A stretch of 64,000 nucleotides of DNA from Chloroflexota bacterium. Its GTDB lineage: Bacteria; Chloroflexota; Anaerolineae; Caldilineales; Caldilineaceae. The notes below the pieces were generated by a model. That model was not told where the DNA came from. It searched no databases and saw nothing but the letters and a program-made list of their open reading frames with translations. A program made the translations under genes and the position numbers. The stretch is taken from positions 1 to 64,000 of the forward strand of contig JAGWYN010000001.1 of NCBI GenBank assembly GCA_018969295.1. Reading direction: 5' to 3'. This document shows positions 26,331 to 35,267 of this stretch, in pieces. The number at the start of each line of letters is the position of its first letter. Within the stretch, counting starts at the first letter, position 1.

Positions 26331-28883
26331 GTGAACCAGCGGTCCACCGGCTGTCGCCGCTGTTGGCAGGATCCGTATCTCTGGGGTTTGGGCGCTGCTC
26401 TGGCGCTGTACGTCCTGCTTTTTACCCAGCAGGCCTGGCAGCTGCATGCGGGCATGCGCACCCATCGTTCTGACCTGGGACAGATCGACCAGGCGGTTTG
26501 GAACAGCAGCCGCGGCCGCTGGCTGGCCCAGACCGACAACGGATTTGAGGCGACGCGCCTGACCGACCACGTCGAGCCCATCCTGGTCTTGATCAGCCCA
26601 GTCTACTGGGTGTGGGAGGATGTGCGTGCGCTGCTGCTGCTGCAGGTGGTGGCTGCTGCGGCCGGTGCGGTGCCGCTCTATGTTTTGACCCTGCGCCAGT
26701 GTGAGAAGCTGCTGGCCGCACACGAACGGCGCCAGATCTGGCGCTGGGAGCCTGTGCAGCAGCTCGCCAAAGCGCTGGCCCTGGCCTGCGCTCTGGCCTA
26801 TCTGCTGGCCCCCCAACTGCAGTCTGCCTTGCTCACCGAATTTCACGCAGCCCCGCTGGCAGCCCCGCTGATTCTGTGGGCCTTCTGGGCGGTCGATGCC
26901 CGCCGCTGGCGGCAGTTTTTGGCGGCAGCTCTGCTGGTTGCTGCGGTCAAAGAGGAGATGGCGCTGCTGGCCGCCGGACTGGGGGGCTGGGCGCTCTGGC
27001 GGGTGTGGTGGGACGGGCGTGGGAAGCCGTTGGACAGGGCTGCTTTGGGCTGTGCGGTGACAGCTGCGGTGGCCGGGCTGCTCTGGTTTTGGGTGGCCAC
27101 CTTTGTGATCGTGCCCGCCCATGCGGATGCCGTCTATGGGGTGGCCGAGAGCACCTATTTCCAGCGCTATGGGGTGCTGGGCGATTCCCCGGCAGATATC
27201 CTGAAGGGGATGGTGACACGCCCGCAGCAGGTGGCGGCGATTCTCAGCGAAGCCCCGCGCATGGCCTATCTGATGGGCCTGCTTGTGATCTTTGGCTGGC
27301 TGCCGCTTCTGGGCATCGATCTGCTGCTGCTGGCGCTGCCCCTGCTGTTGGCCAACGCGTTGAGCGCCTACCCGGCCCAGTACTATGGAGAATTTCATTA
27401 CAGCGCCCCGCTGGTGGCCTACGCAGCTGCCGCAGCAGCCTATGGCGTGGGCCGGCTCTGGCGGCTGCTGGCCAGGGGGTTGCAGCAGGCTTCGCCCGCC
27501 TTTCAACACCTTCCGGCCCAGGGGGCGGCGACAATGGCGGCAGCGGCTTTGCTGCAAAATGCCCGGACTGCGCTGTTGCCGCTGCTGACAGCTGGCCTGG
27601 CGGTGTGGATGGGAATCTGGTCGGTCGGGACCTACCTGCAGCAGGGGCGAGGTCCGGGGGCTGCCCGCCATGACCCGCCCCTTGTGACGGCACACCACCG
27701 CCTTTTGCCCCGGTTTACAGAGCAGATCCCAGCGGAAGCAGCGGTGACCGCCACGGCAGGGGTTCACCCCCATGTGAGCCACCGACGCTACGTCTATCAG
27801 TTCCCCTTGGGGGTGGAGGCTCCCGTGCCGGCGACCTGGGCGCTGCTCGATGTGACAACCAATACCGACATGGCGCCGGGTGACCTCAAAGCCCAGGTCG
27901 AAGCCTTGCTGGCCGGCGACTGGGGTGTCGTGGACGCCGCGGACGGCTTTCTTCTGTTGGCCCGGGGCGTCGGTCGCAAGACGATCGGCGAGCCTTTCTA
28001 TACCTTCGCGCGCGAGCCCGCAGCCGCTCCGCCCGAACCGCTGCGGCTTGCCGGCATTGCCGCCGACGACTGGCCCCGCTGGCGTCAGAGCAAGCTGGTG
28101 GTGGACTGGGAGGTTGGGGAAGGCTACGACCCGAAGAGGGACTCCCCCTGGCTGGAGATTGCTGCGCTGGACGGAGAGCAGGTCGCTACGTTGGAGAGCG
28201 CTGCCCCGCCCGCACTGGTCTGGGCTTCGCCTGAGCGCTGGCAGCCGGGCGAAAAGATGCGCGTGACCACCCTGCCGCTCTTTCTGCCGCGCACCGCAGT
28301 CGTGCGCTCTGCCGGGACGTCCCAACAGCCGGCAGCAATTTTGCGCCGTTTTCCCGACGGGCATCTGGCCCTCCTGCCCGAAACACTGGCCACTGCCGCC
28401 GATCTGGGGACGGCACTGGCCGCAGCGGGGCTGGGCCCGCTGCGCACAGCGAGTGGGCAGGCAAGCCTGCCCGACGGCAGCGCAGCGGCGCTGCAAGCCT
28501 GGGTCCCCCAGCGTGCGACCTGGCCAGGGGCGCAGCTGGATCTTTGGATCCAGTGGGGAACCGGGCAATGGCCTGCACAGCTCACAGCGTTTGTGCATCT
28601 GCGCCACAACGGCGTGACCGTGGCCCAGGCCGATGGGCTGCCTCGGCTTTGGCCGCCGGCGGCTGCCTGGCACAACGACTGGCGGCAGCTGGCGGTGCCG
28701 CCAGACAGCCCGCTGACAGGGGAGTGGACAGTGGCGCTGGGGCTGTACGACGCACAGAACGGCCAACGGGTGCCGATCAGCGGAGACCACACCGAGCTGG
28801 TGGTGACAGTGCCGCCGCTGGTTGCGGCGCCTTTCCCCGACCAGGCCTGCGCGCTGATTCCAGCGACCTGCGACAGTCGCTGA
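26331..28883 (+). CDS. DUF2079 polytopic membrane protein
   Basis: The GTG at 26331 was chosen because AGAGGAG lies 8 bp upstream; it gives 850 residues (an in-frame ATG at 26313 is possible). The N-terminal about 400 residues contain some ten membrane helices with DUF2079 blocks: GMRTHRSDLGQIDQAVWN, DHVEPILVLISPVYW and EFHAAPLAAPLILWAFW. That domain resembles polyprenol-linked GT-C transferases. The C-terminal about 400 residues form a large extracytoplasmic region without recognised motifs. With the epimerase and aminotransferase upstream it may add an amino sugar at the cell surface; this is inference. Confidence 0.82.
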   Translation: MNQRSTGCRRCWQDPYLWGLGAALALYVLLFTQQAWQLHAGMRTHRSDLGQIDQAVWNSSRGRWLAQTDNGFEATRLTDHVEPILVLISPVYWVWEDVRALLLLQVVAAAAGAVPLYVLTLRQCEKLLAAHERRQIWRWEPVQQLAKALALACALAYLLAPQLQSALLTEFHAAPLAAPLILWAFWAVDARRWRQFLAAALLVAAVKEEMALLAAGLGGWALWRVWWDGRGKPLDRAALGCAVTAAVAGLLWFWVATFVIVPAHADAVYGVAESTYFQRYGVLGDSPADILKGMVTRPQQVAAILSEAPRMAYLMGLLVIFGWLPLLGIDLLLLALPLLLANALSAYPAQYYGEFHYSAPLVAYAAAAAAYGVGRLWRLLARGLQQASPAFQHLPAQGAATMAAAALLQNARTALLPLLTAGLAVWMGIWSVGTYLQQGRGPGAARHDPPLVTAHHRLLPRFTEQIPAEAAVTATAGVHPHVSHRRYVYQFPLGVEAPVPATWALLDVTTNTDMAPGDLKAQVEALLAGDWGVVDAADGFLLLARGVGRKTIGEPFYTFAREPAAAPPEPLRLAGIAADDWPRWRQSKLVVDWEVGEGYDPKRDSPWLEIAALDGEQVATLESAAPPALVWASPERWQPGEKMRVTTLPLFLPRTAVVRSAGTSQQPAAILRRFPDGHLALLPETLATAADLGTALAAAGLGPLRTASGQASLPDGSAAALQAWVPQRATWPGAQLDLWIQWGTGQWPAQLTAFVHLRHNGVTVAQADGLPRLWPPAAAWHNDWRQLAVPPDSPLTGEWTVALGLYDAQNGQRVPISGDHTELVVTVPPLVAAPFPDQACALIPATCDSR

Positions 28884-28919
28884 CGGTCTGGCGCTGACGG
28901 TCTGGCGCTGACGGTCTGG
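28878..28919 (+). repeat. 14-bp tandem repeat, three perfect units
   Basis: CGCTGACGGTCTGG is repeated at 28878-28891, 28892-28905 and 28906-28919. The first copy contains the stop codon of the DUF2079 gene. The repeat lies in the 80-bp convergent gap; no clear terminator hairpin is visible there. Confidence 0.9.
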
Positions 28920-28963
28920 AGAGGGCAAGTCTGGGCCGCTGCCGGTTTCGATCGAGAGGAGTC

Positions 28964-30400
28964 TCAGGCCGATCGCACGCTCTGGCGCCGCCAGTCTGCC
29001 AGCAGCACCTGGGCCGCAGCGTAGCCACACATGCCGTGCACGCCTCCGCCCGGAGGGGTCGACGACGAACACAGATAGATGCCCGGGGCTGCGGTGCGGT
29101 AGGGGGCCAGGCTGAGGAGAGGACGGGCAAAATGCTGCCAGAGATCCTGTACCCCCCCATTGATGTCCCCGCCCACATAGTTGGGGTTGTACGCCTCCAT
29201 CTCGGCGGCGGTGCGTGTAGAACGCGCCAGAATCAGGCGACGAAAGCCGGGGGCAAACCGCTCGACCTGCGCCTCGATGGCTGCCGTCTGGCCCGCTGTA
29301 GAGCCGTGCGGAACATGGCAATAGGCCCAGGCCACCTGTCGACCCGCCGGCGCGCGTGTCGGGTCAAAATGGCTCTGTTGGGCCAGCAGCACAAAAGGAC
29401 GGTCTGGGTGCTCGCCGCGCCAGACTGCCCGTTCTGCCGCCGCAATCTCAGCCAATGTTCCGCCCAGATGCAAGGTGGCGGATTGCCAGCAGCCCGGCGC
29501 CTGCCAGGGAATCGGCCCCTCCAGTGCCCAGTCGATTTTGAACACCCCTGGGTTGTAGCGAAACCGTTCCAGCTGCCGACGATAGCGGGGCGGCAGTCGA
29601 TCGCCGGCCAGGCGCAGCAGCCCACGGGGGGAAGTGTCAAGCATGTATGCGCGCGCAGGCGGCAGCTCGCGAAGATCGGCCACTTCCCAGCCGCAGACCA
29701 CTTCCCCCCCCAGTTGCCGCAGATAGCGCACCAATGCATCGGCGATCGTCTGCGAGCCTCCTACGGCAACGGGCCAGCCGACCGTCTGTGCCAACGTGGA
29801 CAGGAGCAACCCTACAGCTGCCGTCGGGGCTCTCTCCAACGGCAGCAGCGAATGGCCCGCCATTCCGGCCAGCAGCGCCCTGGCCCGCTCGCCACGCAAC
29901 AGGAGCCGTGCCAGCCCTGCCGCCGGGGCGGCGAGCGGCAGGGCATAGGGGGCCAGCAGCCAGGGATGTCTGGGAAAATGCAGCGGTGCCAGCAGGTCGC
30001 CGAGCAACGCTTCCCAATGCTCGACTAAAGGGCCGAACAACCAGCGCCAGACCTGCTCGTCGACGCCGAGCCCGGCTGCTGTGGCAGCGAGAGAGCGGCT
30101 CACAGTGACTGCAGTGCCGTCGTCCAACGGATGCGCCAGCGAAACCGGCGGAATGACCCAACAAACCCCCAACTCGGCGAGCGGCAGGCTGCGGAAAAAC
30201 GGCGAGGCCAGTGCCAGGGGGTGGATCGCAGCACAGACATCGTGCTTGAACCCGGGCAAGGTCAACTCCTGGGTGCGCAGACCGCCGCCCGGGGTGGCTT
30301 GGGCCTCCACAACCAGGACTCGGTGGCCGGCTCGGGCCAGCGTGATGGCTGCCGCCAGCCCGTTGGGGCCTGAACCGACCACAACCGCTGCATACCCCAT
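28964..30400 (-). CDS. Phytoene-desaturase-like FAD-dependent oxidoreductase
   Basis: The 478-residue protein begins with the FAD Rossmann motif AVVVGSGPNGLAAAITLARAGHRVLVVEA. It ends with the CrtI/COG1233-type motif GIYLCSSSTPPGGGVHGMCGYAAAQ. The middle has YCHVPHGS, common in this branch of NAD(P)/FAD-dependent oxidoreductases. No carotenoid genes (crtB, crtE) are near, so a true carotenoid role is doubtful; many such proteins act on other isoprenoids or are uncharacterised. The start is the ATG at 30400 with only a weak ribosome site; it lies 14 bp after the helicase gene on the same strand and is probably co-transcribed. Confidence 0.85.
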   Translation of the reverse strand: MGYAAVVVGSGPNGLAAAITLARAGHRVLVVEAQATPGGGLRTQELTLPGFKHDVCAAIHPLALASPFFRSLPLAELGVCWVIPPVSLAHPLDDGTAVTVSRSLAATAAGLGVDEQVWRWLFGPLVEHWEALLGDLLAPLHFPRHPWLLAPYALPLAAPAAGLARLLLRGERARALLAGMAGHSLLPLERAPTAAVGLLLSTLAQTVGWPVAVGGSQTIADALVRYLRQLGGEVVCGWEVADLRELPPARAYMLDTSPRGLLRLAGDRLPPRYRRQLERFRYNPGVFKIDWALEGPIPWQAPGCWQSATLHLGGTLAEIAAAERAVWRGEHPDRPFVLLAQQSHFDPTRAPAGRQVAWAYCHVPHGSTAGQTAAIEAQVERFAPGFRRLILARSTRTAAEMEAYNPNYVGGDINGGVQDLWQHFARPLLSLAPYRTAAPGIYLCSSSTPPGGGVHGMCGYAAAQVLLADWRRQSVRSA

Positions 30401-30414
30401 CCAGCCCTGCCCTT

Positions 30415-31695
30415 TCAGCCCTGGTTGCCCTGCCGCCGCGGCCGTCGTCGGCGACGTTTTGCTGCGCCAGCGCCCTCAGCAGCTTTCTGGGCCGCAGCAG
30501 GGCGAGGCTGTCCGGAGATTTGGGGGCGGCTCTGTGGTGTGTCGGCCGGTTCAGAGCGCAGCTCGGGGGAGGAGCCGCTGTAGTCGAAGCCCTGCAGGCG
30601 CCGCCGTTCTACCCGGCTGCCCAGCACCCGTTCGATCTGTCGGACCATCAGTTCGTCGTCTTGGACCGCAAAGGTAAAGGCTTCTCCGGTGAGCGCTGCC
30701 CGTCCGGTGCGCCCGATGCGGTGGGTATAGGCGTCGACTGTGTCGGGCATGTCATAGTTGATCACATGCGAGACGCCAGCCACATCGATCCCGCGGGCGG
30801 CAATGTCGGTGGCGACCAGAATATCGTACTGTCCGCTGCGAAACCCGTTGATCGCTTCCTGCCGTCGGTTCTGCGCCATATTGCCCTGCAGCGCGGCCAC
30901 CCGGTAGCCGTTTTTGTCCAGTGTCTCGGCCAGGGAGCGGGCCCGCCGCTTGGTCCGTGTGAAGACCAACACCCGTTTGGTGGAGGTCCGGCGCAGCATC
31001 TCCAACAGCAGCCGAGACTTGAGTCCGTCGGGCACCGGGTACAGCGCGTGCGCGACCGTCTCGGCGGGTGCGATCATTCCGATCTGCACCGTAGCGGGCT
31101 CTCTGAGCACTTCTGCGGCCAGCGAGCGGATGTCTTCGGGCATGGTCGCTGAAAAGAGCAGGTTCTGACGCTTTGCTGGCAGATGGCGCAGAATACGGCG
31201 CACGTCCGGCAGAAATCCCATATCGAACATGCGGTCTGCCTCGTCGAGCACCAGCACCTCCACGCCAGAGAGATCGATCTGCCCCTCTCCGAGCAGATCC
31301 AGCAACCGGCCTGGGCAGGCAACGACGATCTCGGCCCCGCGGCGCAGCGCGTTGACCTGGGGCATCTTCCCGACTCCGCCGTAGACTGTCACCGTGCTCA
31401 CTTTCATGCGCTGGCTGAGCGTGTTGCTGATCTGTGCGATCTGCTCCGCCAGCTCGCGTGTGGGCGCCACGATCAGCGCCCGTACTTTGCGCAGGGGCCC
31501 CTTGGTCAACTGCTGCAAGATGGGCAACAGAAAAGCGGCGGTTTTGCCGGTGCCGGTCTGTGCCAGACCGAGCAGGTCGCGGCCGGCCAACGCGACTGGA
31601 ATTGCCTGTTGCTGGATCGGCGTGGGCGTGACATAGCCCGCTGCCTGGATCCCCGCCTGGATGCGGGGGTCAAACAAAAACTGTTCGAAGTTCAT
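30415..31695 (-). CDS. DEAD-box RNA helicase
   Basis: The ATG at 31695 is preceded by a strong AAGGAGG, so the upstream extension of the frame is rejected. The 426-residue protein has the Q motif (FEQFLFDPRIQAGIQAAGYVTPTPIQQQAIP), motif I AQTGTGKT, motif II VLDEADRMFD, motif III SAT and motif VI HRIGRTGR, in order. It ends in an Arg-rich RNA-binding tail (KRRRRRPRRQGNQG). This is the RhlE-like form that remodels ribosomal or mRNA structure. Confidence 0.94.
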   Translation of the reverse strand: MNFEQFLFDPRIQAGIQAAGYVTPTPIQQQAIPVALAGRDLLGLAQTGTGKTAAFLLPILQQLTKGPLRKVRALIVAPTRELAEQIAQISNTLSQRMKVSTVTVYGGVGKMPQVNALRRGAEIVVACPGRLLDLLGEGQIDLSGVEVLVLDEADRMFDMGFLPDVRRILRHLPAKRQNLLFSATMPEDIRSLAAEVLREPATVQIGMIAPAETVAHALYPVPDGLKSRLLLEMLRRTSTKRVLVFTRTKRRARSLAETLDKNGYRVAALQGNMAQNRRQEAINGFRSGQYDILVATDIAARGIDVAGVSHVINYDMPDTVDAYTHRIGRTGRAALTGEAFTFAVQDDELMVRQIERVLGSRVERRRLQGFDYSGSSPELRSEPADTPQSRPQISGQPRPAAAQKAAEGAGAAKRRRRRPRRQGNQG

Positions 31696-31863
31696 CAAGT
31701 CCTCCTTGACTGCAACGAGCCAAGTCGCACTCTCAGCCCACTTCAGAATAGACAGCCGTTGCTGTCCGGCAGCAGACAGCATAGACGCTGACAGCCGCCT
31801 ATGCGACAATACCCCATTTGTCTCGATCCAGCAAACTACCTCTTCTGTCAAACAGCGTTCGCG

Positions 31864-33411
31864 CTACGGCGCGGCGGCCTTGGCAGCTGCCCGCCATGCC
31901 GGGCGCAGGTCATGTTGAAGCTGGCGATAGACCGTGTACAGCCGATCGTAGAGCTCTTTTCTGCCCGGGTCTGGCCAGAACCGTCGCTCGACCCCTGCCG
32001 TCTTGTAGACGGCATCTTCCACGGTTTTGTACCAGCCGATCGCTACCCCGGCCAGCAAGGCCGCCCCTTTGGCGCCAAACTCTGCGCCAGCCGGCACAAC
32101 CACCGGACAGCCTGTGCTGTCGGCGATCATCTGGCTCCAGAAGGCGCTCCGTGCTCCCCCGCCTGACAGCCGGATCTCATGAACGGGTACCGGCTGGACT
32201 GCGTACCCATCTCGGATCGAGAGCGCGATCCCCTCGTAGAGCGCGCGCAGCAGGTCACCGCGCGTGTGACGGTCAGTCAGCCCAAAAAACTCAGCGCGTG
32301 CAGCAGGTTCCCAGAACGGGGTGGTAATCCCCAGAGCACTCAAATAGGGCAAAAAGAGGACGCCGTTCGCCCCTGGTGCGCTCTGGTGGGCCAACTGCTC
32401 CAACTCGGCGTAGAGTGCCTCCCTGGACGGGGCTGCGGCGCGTTCTGCTGCACAGAACTGTTCCACAAACCAGTCCAGGCTGGTGGTTCCTGCCACATTG
32501 ACCATTGCCCGCAGCCAGCGGTTGCCGGGCAAACAGAACAACAAGCCCACGCCCGTCGGCGCAAACAGAGGTTCTGCAGAGACCAGACAATTCAAAATAT
32601 TGGTGCCCAACAGGGTGCAGGCGACCCCTGCCTCGACGGCCCCCAGCCCCAAAGCCGATGCCGGTACATCCCCGGCCCCTACAGCGACCGGCGTCCCTGC
32701 CCGCAGCCCGGTCGCCGCCGCCGCCTCTGCATGGAGAAAACCGGCCAGGCTTTCAGAATGGCGCACGGGCGGGAAAAGTCGGCGCCACTCTGAGAGTGCA
32801 AAAAGGTCGACCATCGCATCGCTGTAGGTGCGGGAGCGTGCGTCTCCCGGCATCACAGTGGCTTCGGTCGGGTCGACCTGGAGAGTCCCGGTCAGCCGAT
32901 AGGCGATCCAATCCTTGCAGCAAAGGACGGAGGCGGCGCGAGCCAGCGTTGCCGGCTCGTGTTCGCTCAGCCAACGCAGCAGCGGCAGCGTGCAGCCTTG
33001 CTGCATCACCGAACCGGAGGTGTGGTAGATACGCTCCATCAACTCTGGATCTTCCCCTTGCATGCGTTCGATCAACGGCTGTGTGCGCCCGTCGTTCCAC
33101 AAAATTGCCGCGCGCACCGGCGCTCCGGCAGCGTCGACCAGCCAGGCGCCCACCATGTTGCCGGTCAACCCGACTGCGGCTACCCGGCTGGCCTCCGTTC
33201 CGCTCTGCTGCAGCAGCAAACGACAGGCGGCAGCCGCGAGGGTCCAGGTCTGTGCCATATCGGTCTCTGACCAGAGCTGCGCCGGTGAGGTCGAGGGAGT
33301 CGCGCTGCGCACCACTGCCAGCTCGCGGCCGGAAGCGTCGAACAAGGCTGCCTTCACCACCGAGGTTCCCAGATCCAGCCCCAAGAGCCGATCGCCGACA
33401 ACGTCTGTCAT
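31864..33411 (-). CDS. FGGY-family carbohydrate kinase (xylulokinase-like)
   Basis: The start is the ATG at 33411, overlapping the permease stop (ATGA); the protein has 515 residues, usual for the family. It begins with the ATPase phosphate-1 motif LGLDLGTSVVKAALFD. It has VGLTGNMVGAWLVDAAG, catalytic-region NDGRTQPLIERM, DPTEATVMPGD and the C-terminal RLSGGGARSAFWSQMIADSTGCPV block of XylB-like kinases. It should phosphorylate the sugar or ketose made from the imported compound. The exact sugar is not clear. Confidence 0.88.
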   Translation of the reverse strand: MTDVVGDRLLGLDLGTSVVKAALFDASGRELAVVRSATPSTSPAQLWSETDMAQTWTLAAAACRLLLQQSGTEASRVAAVGLTGNMVGAWLVDAAGAPVRAAILWNDGRTQPLIERMQGEDPELMERIYHTSGSVMQQGCTLPLLRWLSEHEPATLARAASVLCCKDWIAYRLTGTLQVDPTEATVMPGDARSRTYSDAMVDLFALSEWRRLFPPVRHSESLAGFLHAEAAAATGLRAGTPVAVGAGDVPASALGLGAVEAGVACTLLGTNILNCLVSAEPLFAPTGVGLLFCLPGNRWLRAMVNVAGTTSLDWFVEQFCAAERAAAPSREALYAELEQLAHQSAPGANGVLFLPYLSALGITTPFWEPAARAEFFGLTDRHTRGDLLRALYEGIALSIRDGYAVQPVPVHEIRLSGGGARSAFWSQMIADSTGCPVVVPAGAEFGAKGAALLAGVAIGWYKTVEDAVYKTAGVERRFWPDPGRKELYDRLYTVYRQLQHDLRPAWRAAAKAAAP

Positions 33412-34235
33412 TTCACTGCCCCGGCGGTCAGCCCCTCGACAAAATAGCGGCCGACCAGGCTGAACAAAATCAGCACAGGCAGCATGGTGACAGTCGCCCC
33501 AGCCAGCAACAACCCCCAGTCCACCTGGTACTGGCCGATGATCCCGGCCAGCCCGACCGGCACCGGACGGGCTGCGTCGCTGAGAATCAACACCGACGCA
33601 AACATGTATTCGGTCCAAGCCATGATAAAGGCAAAGATGGCTACGCTGGCGACCCCTGGCGCAGCCAGCGGCAGCACGACGCGGATCAAGGTCTGGGCGC
33701 GGGTGGCCCCATCCAGCGCCGCAGCCTCTTCCAGCTCGCCCGGGATCGCCGTAAAAAATGCACGCAGCATCCAGACCGCAAAGGGAGCTGTGAAGGTCAC
33801 ATTGACGATCACCAGGGCAACCAGCCGGTCGACCAGCCCCAACTGGCTCAGCAGACCGTACAGTGGGATGAGCAGCAGCACACCGGGGAACGCATAGGTC
33901 ACCAGAATGATGCGAAAGAGAAATTTGCCAGCGGGCAGCTGCATGCGATAGAGCCCGTAGGCAGCCAGCGTGCTGAGCGTCACACAGATCCCCATGGTCC
34001 CCGCTGCGACCAGCATGCTGTTGGCCAGATAGGTTGGGAAATTGGAGGAACGCAGCAATTTTTCATAGTGCTGCAGCGTGAACGACTGCGGGAACAGGGT
34101 AGGTACCTGGGCGATCACCTCTTGGGGCAACTTGAAGCTGGAGGTCGCCACATAGTAGAAGGGAGCCACCACGACCAGAAACAAGCCAAGGAGCCCTATG
34201 GCGAGGATGCTGCGGTGGCGGATGCGTGTCGTCAT
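33408..34235 (-). CDS. Sugar ABC permease (MalG type) of the GntR operon
   Basis: The 275-residue permease has about six helices. The EAA loop is LEEAAALDGATRAQTLIRVVLPLAAPG near 161-187 and the end matches the family (GRYFVEGLTAGAVK). Its start overlaps the end of the upstream permease by 4 bp, and its stop overlaps the kinase start, so all three are tightly coupled. Confidence 0.92.
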   Translation of the reverse strand: MTTRIRHRSILAIGLLGLFLVVVAPFYYVATSSFKLPQEVIAQVPTLFPQSFTLQHYEKLLRSSNFPTYLANSMLVAAGTMGICVTLSTLAAYGLYRMQLPAGKFLFRIILVTYAFPGVLLLIPLYGLLSQLGLVDRLVALVIVNVTFTAPFAVWMLRAFFTAIPGELEEAAALDGATRAQTLIRVVLPLAAPGVASVAIFAFIMAWTEYMFASVLILSDAARPVPVGLAGIIGQYQVDWGLLLAGATVTMLPVLILFSLVGRYFVEGLTAGAVK

Positions 34236-35173
34236 GGTTCATCTTCCTGTGCTGGGGACATGAAACGGATAAACAGGGCGGCAAACAACAGCAGGGCCAG
34301 CCCGGAGACCACCGAGATGGCAGCTGCCTGGCTCAGCCGGTATTGGGCGAACGCAGTGTCATAGATCAGGACAGGCAGGGTCGTTGTGGCGTTGGAGGGG
34401 CCGCCGCCGGTCAGAAGCCAGATCACGTCGAAGACGTTGAAGGAGAGGAGCGTCCCCACCAGCCCCAGTACAAAGAGGACCGGCTGCAGCAGAGGAAGGG
34501 TGATCTGCCAGAAGCGTTGCTGGGCGTTCGCACCGTCTACAGCGGCTGCCTCCTGTAGGTCAGAGGGGATGCTTTGCAGCGCAGCCAGCACCGTGACCGC
34601 CATGAAGGGGAACCATCGCCAGGAATTGATCGCAATCACCGACAGCGTGGCGGCATTGGCCGTGCTAAAAAAGCCGACCGGCTCCGTCCACAACCCTGTC
34701 CCCAGCAGCAGGTAGTTGAGCACCCCAGAGCTGCTCAACAGCCAGCGCCAAAGAATGACCACCACCACGGTCGGGACAATCCAAGACAAAATGATCCAGA
34801 TCCGGGCGAAACGCTGACCGGGGAAGCGCTGGTTCAGGATCAAAGCGGCTGCGAAGGCGGCCAGAGTCTGGAGCAGGGCGTTGCCCAGAACCCACACCAC
34901 ACTGCGCCCGAAGGCCTGCCAAAAATTGTGGTTGGACAGGAGACGAAGGTAGTTTTCCAGCCCCACAAATGTTCCACGGGTGCCGATGATCTGGACATCC
35001 TGGACACTCAACACGACAGCAGAGCCCAGCGGATACAGAATGGTGGCAGCCAGCCATAGCAGCAAGGGGGCTACAAAACAGTACCCCAACAGCGAGCGGC
35101 GTCCCCCCCGTGCAAACGGACCCCTTTGCCGAGGATCTTTGTGTGCAATCGATTGACCTGTGTGGATTGCCAT
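34232..35173 (-). CDS. Sugar ABC permease (MalF type) of the GntR operon
   Basis: The ATG at 35173 gives 313 residues; an in-frame start 17 codons upstream would run into the intercistronic hairpin. It has a basic N-terminal tail followed by a first helix (GYCFVAPLLLWLAATILYPLGSAVV) and the EAA loop LQEAAAVDGANAQQRFWQITLPLLQP near 210-235. The ribosome-binding site is weak, in keeping with lower expression than the binding protein. Confidence 0.9.
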   Translation of the reverse strand: MAIHTGQSIAHKDPRQRGPFARGGRRSLLGYCFVAPLLLWLAATILYPLGSAVVLSVQDVQIIGTRGTFVGLENYLRLLSNHNFWQAFGRSVVWVLGNALLQTLAAFAAALILNQRFPGQRFARIWIILSWIVPTVVVVILWRWLLSSSGVLNYLLLGTGLWTEPVGFFSTANAATLSVIAINSWRWFPFMAVTVLAALQSIPSDLQEAAAVDGANAQQRFWQITLPLLQPVLFVLGLVGTLLSFNVFDVIWLLTGGGPSNATTTLPVLIYDTAFAQYRLSQAAAISVVSGLALLLFAALFIRFMSPAQEDEP

Positions 35174-35201
35174 CTTCGACCCGATCTGAAAAAGAGTGAA
35201 A

Positions 35202-35236
35202 GGCTGCGCAGATGTGCATGTCACACCTGCGCAGCC
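35202..35236. promoter_or_regulatory. Intercistronic hairpin between binding-protein and permease genes
   Basis: Arms GGCTGCGCAG (35202-35211) and CTGCGCAGCC (35227-35236) are perfect. Beyond one mismatch the stem extends by TGTG/CACA around a CATGT loop. It lies between the binding-protein stop and the permease start on the minus strand. Confidence 0.8.
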
Positions 35237-35267
35237 CCAGAGAGGAGAAAGCGTGGGCCTCTGGCCG

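Noticed and set aside
25578..29321. Very long open frame on the minus strand (over 1,200 codons)
   Set aside because: It lies antisense to the aminotransferase and DUF2079 genes, has low-complexity Pro/Arg/Gln-rich composition and no domain; it is a GC-rich shadow.
28964..30400. Naming the FAD protein crtI
   Set aside because: It has general COG1233 motifs only, and no carotenoid genes are linked, so a specific symbol is not justified.
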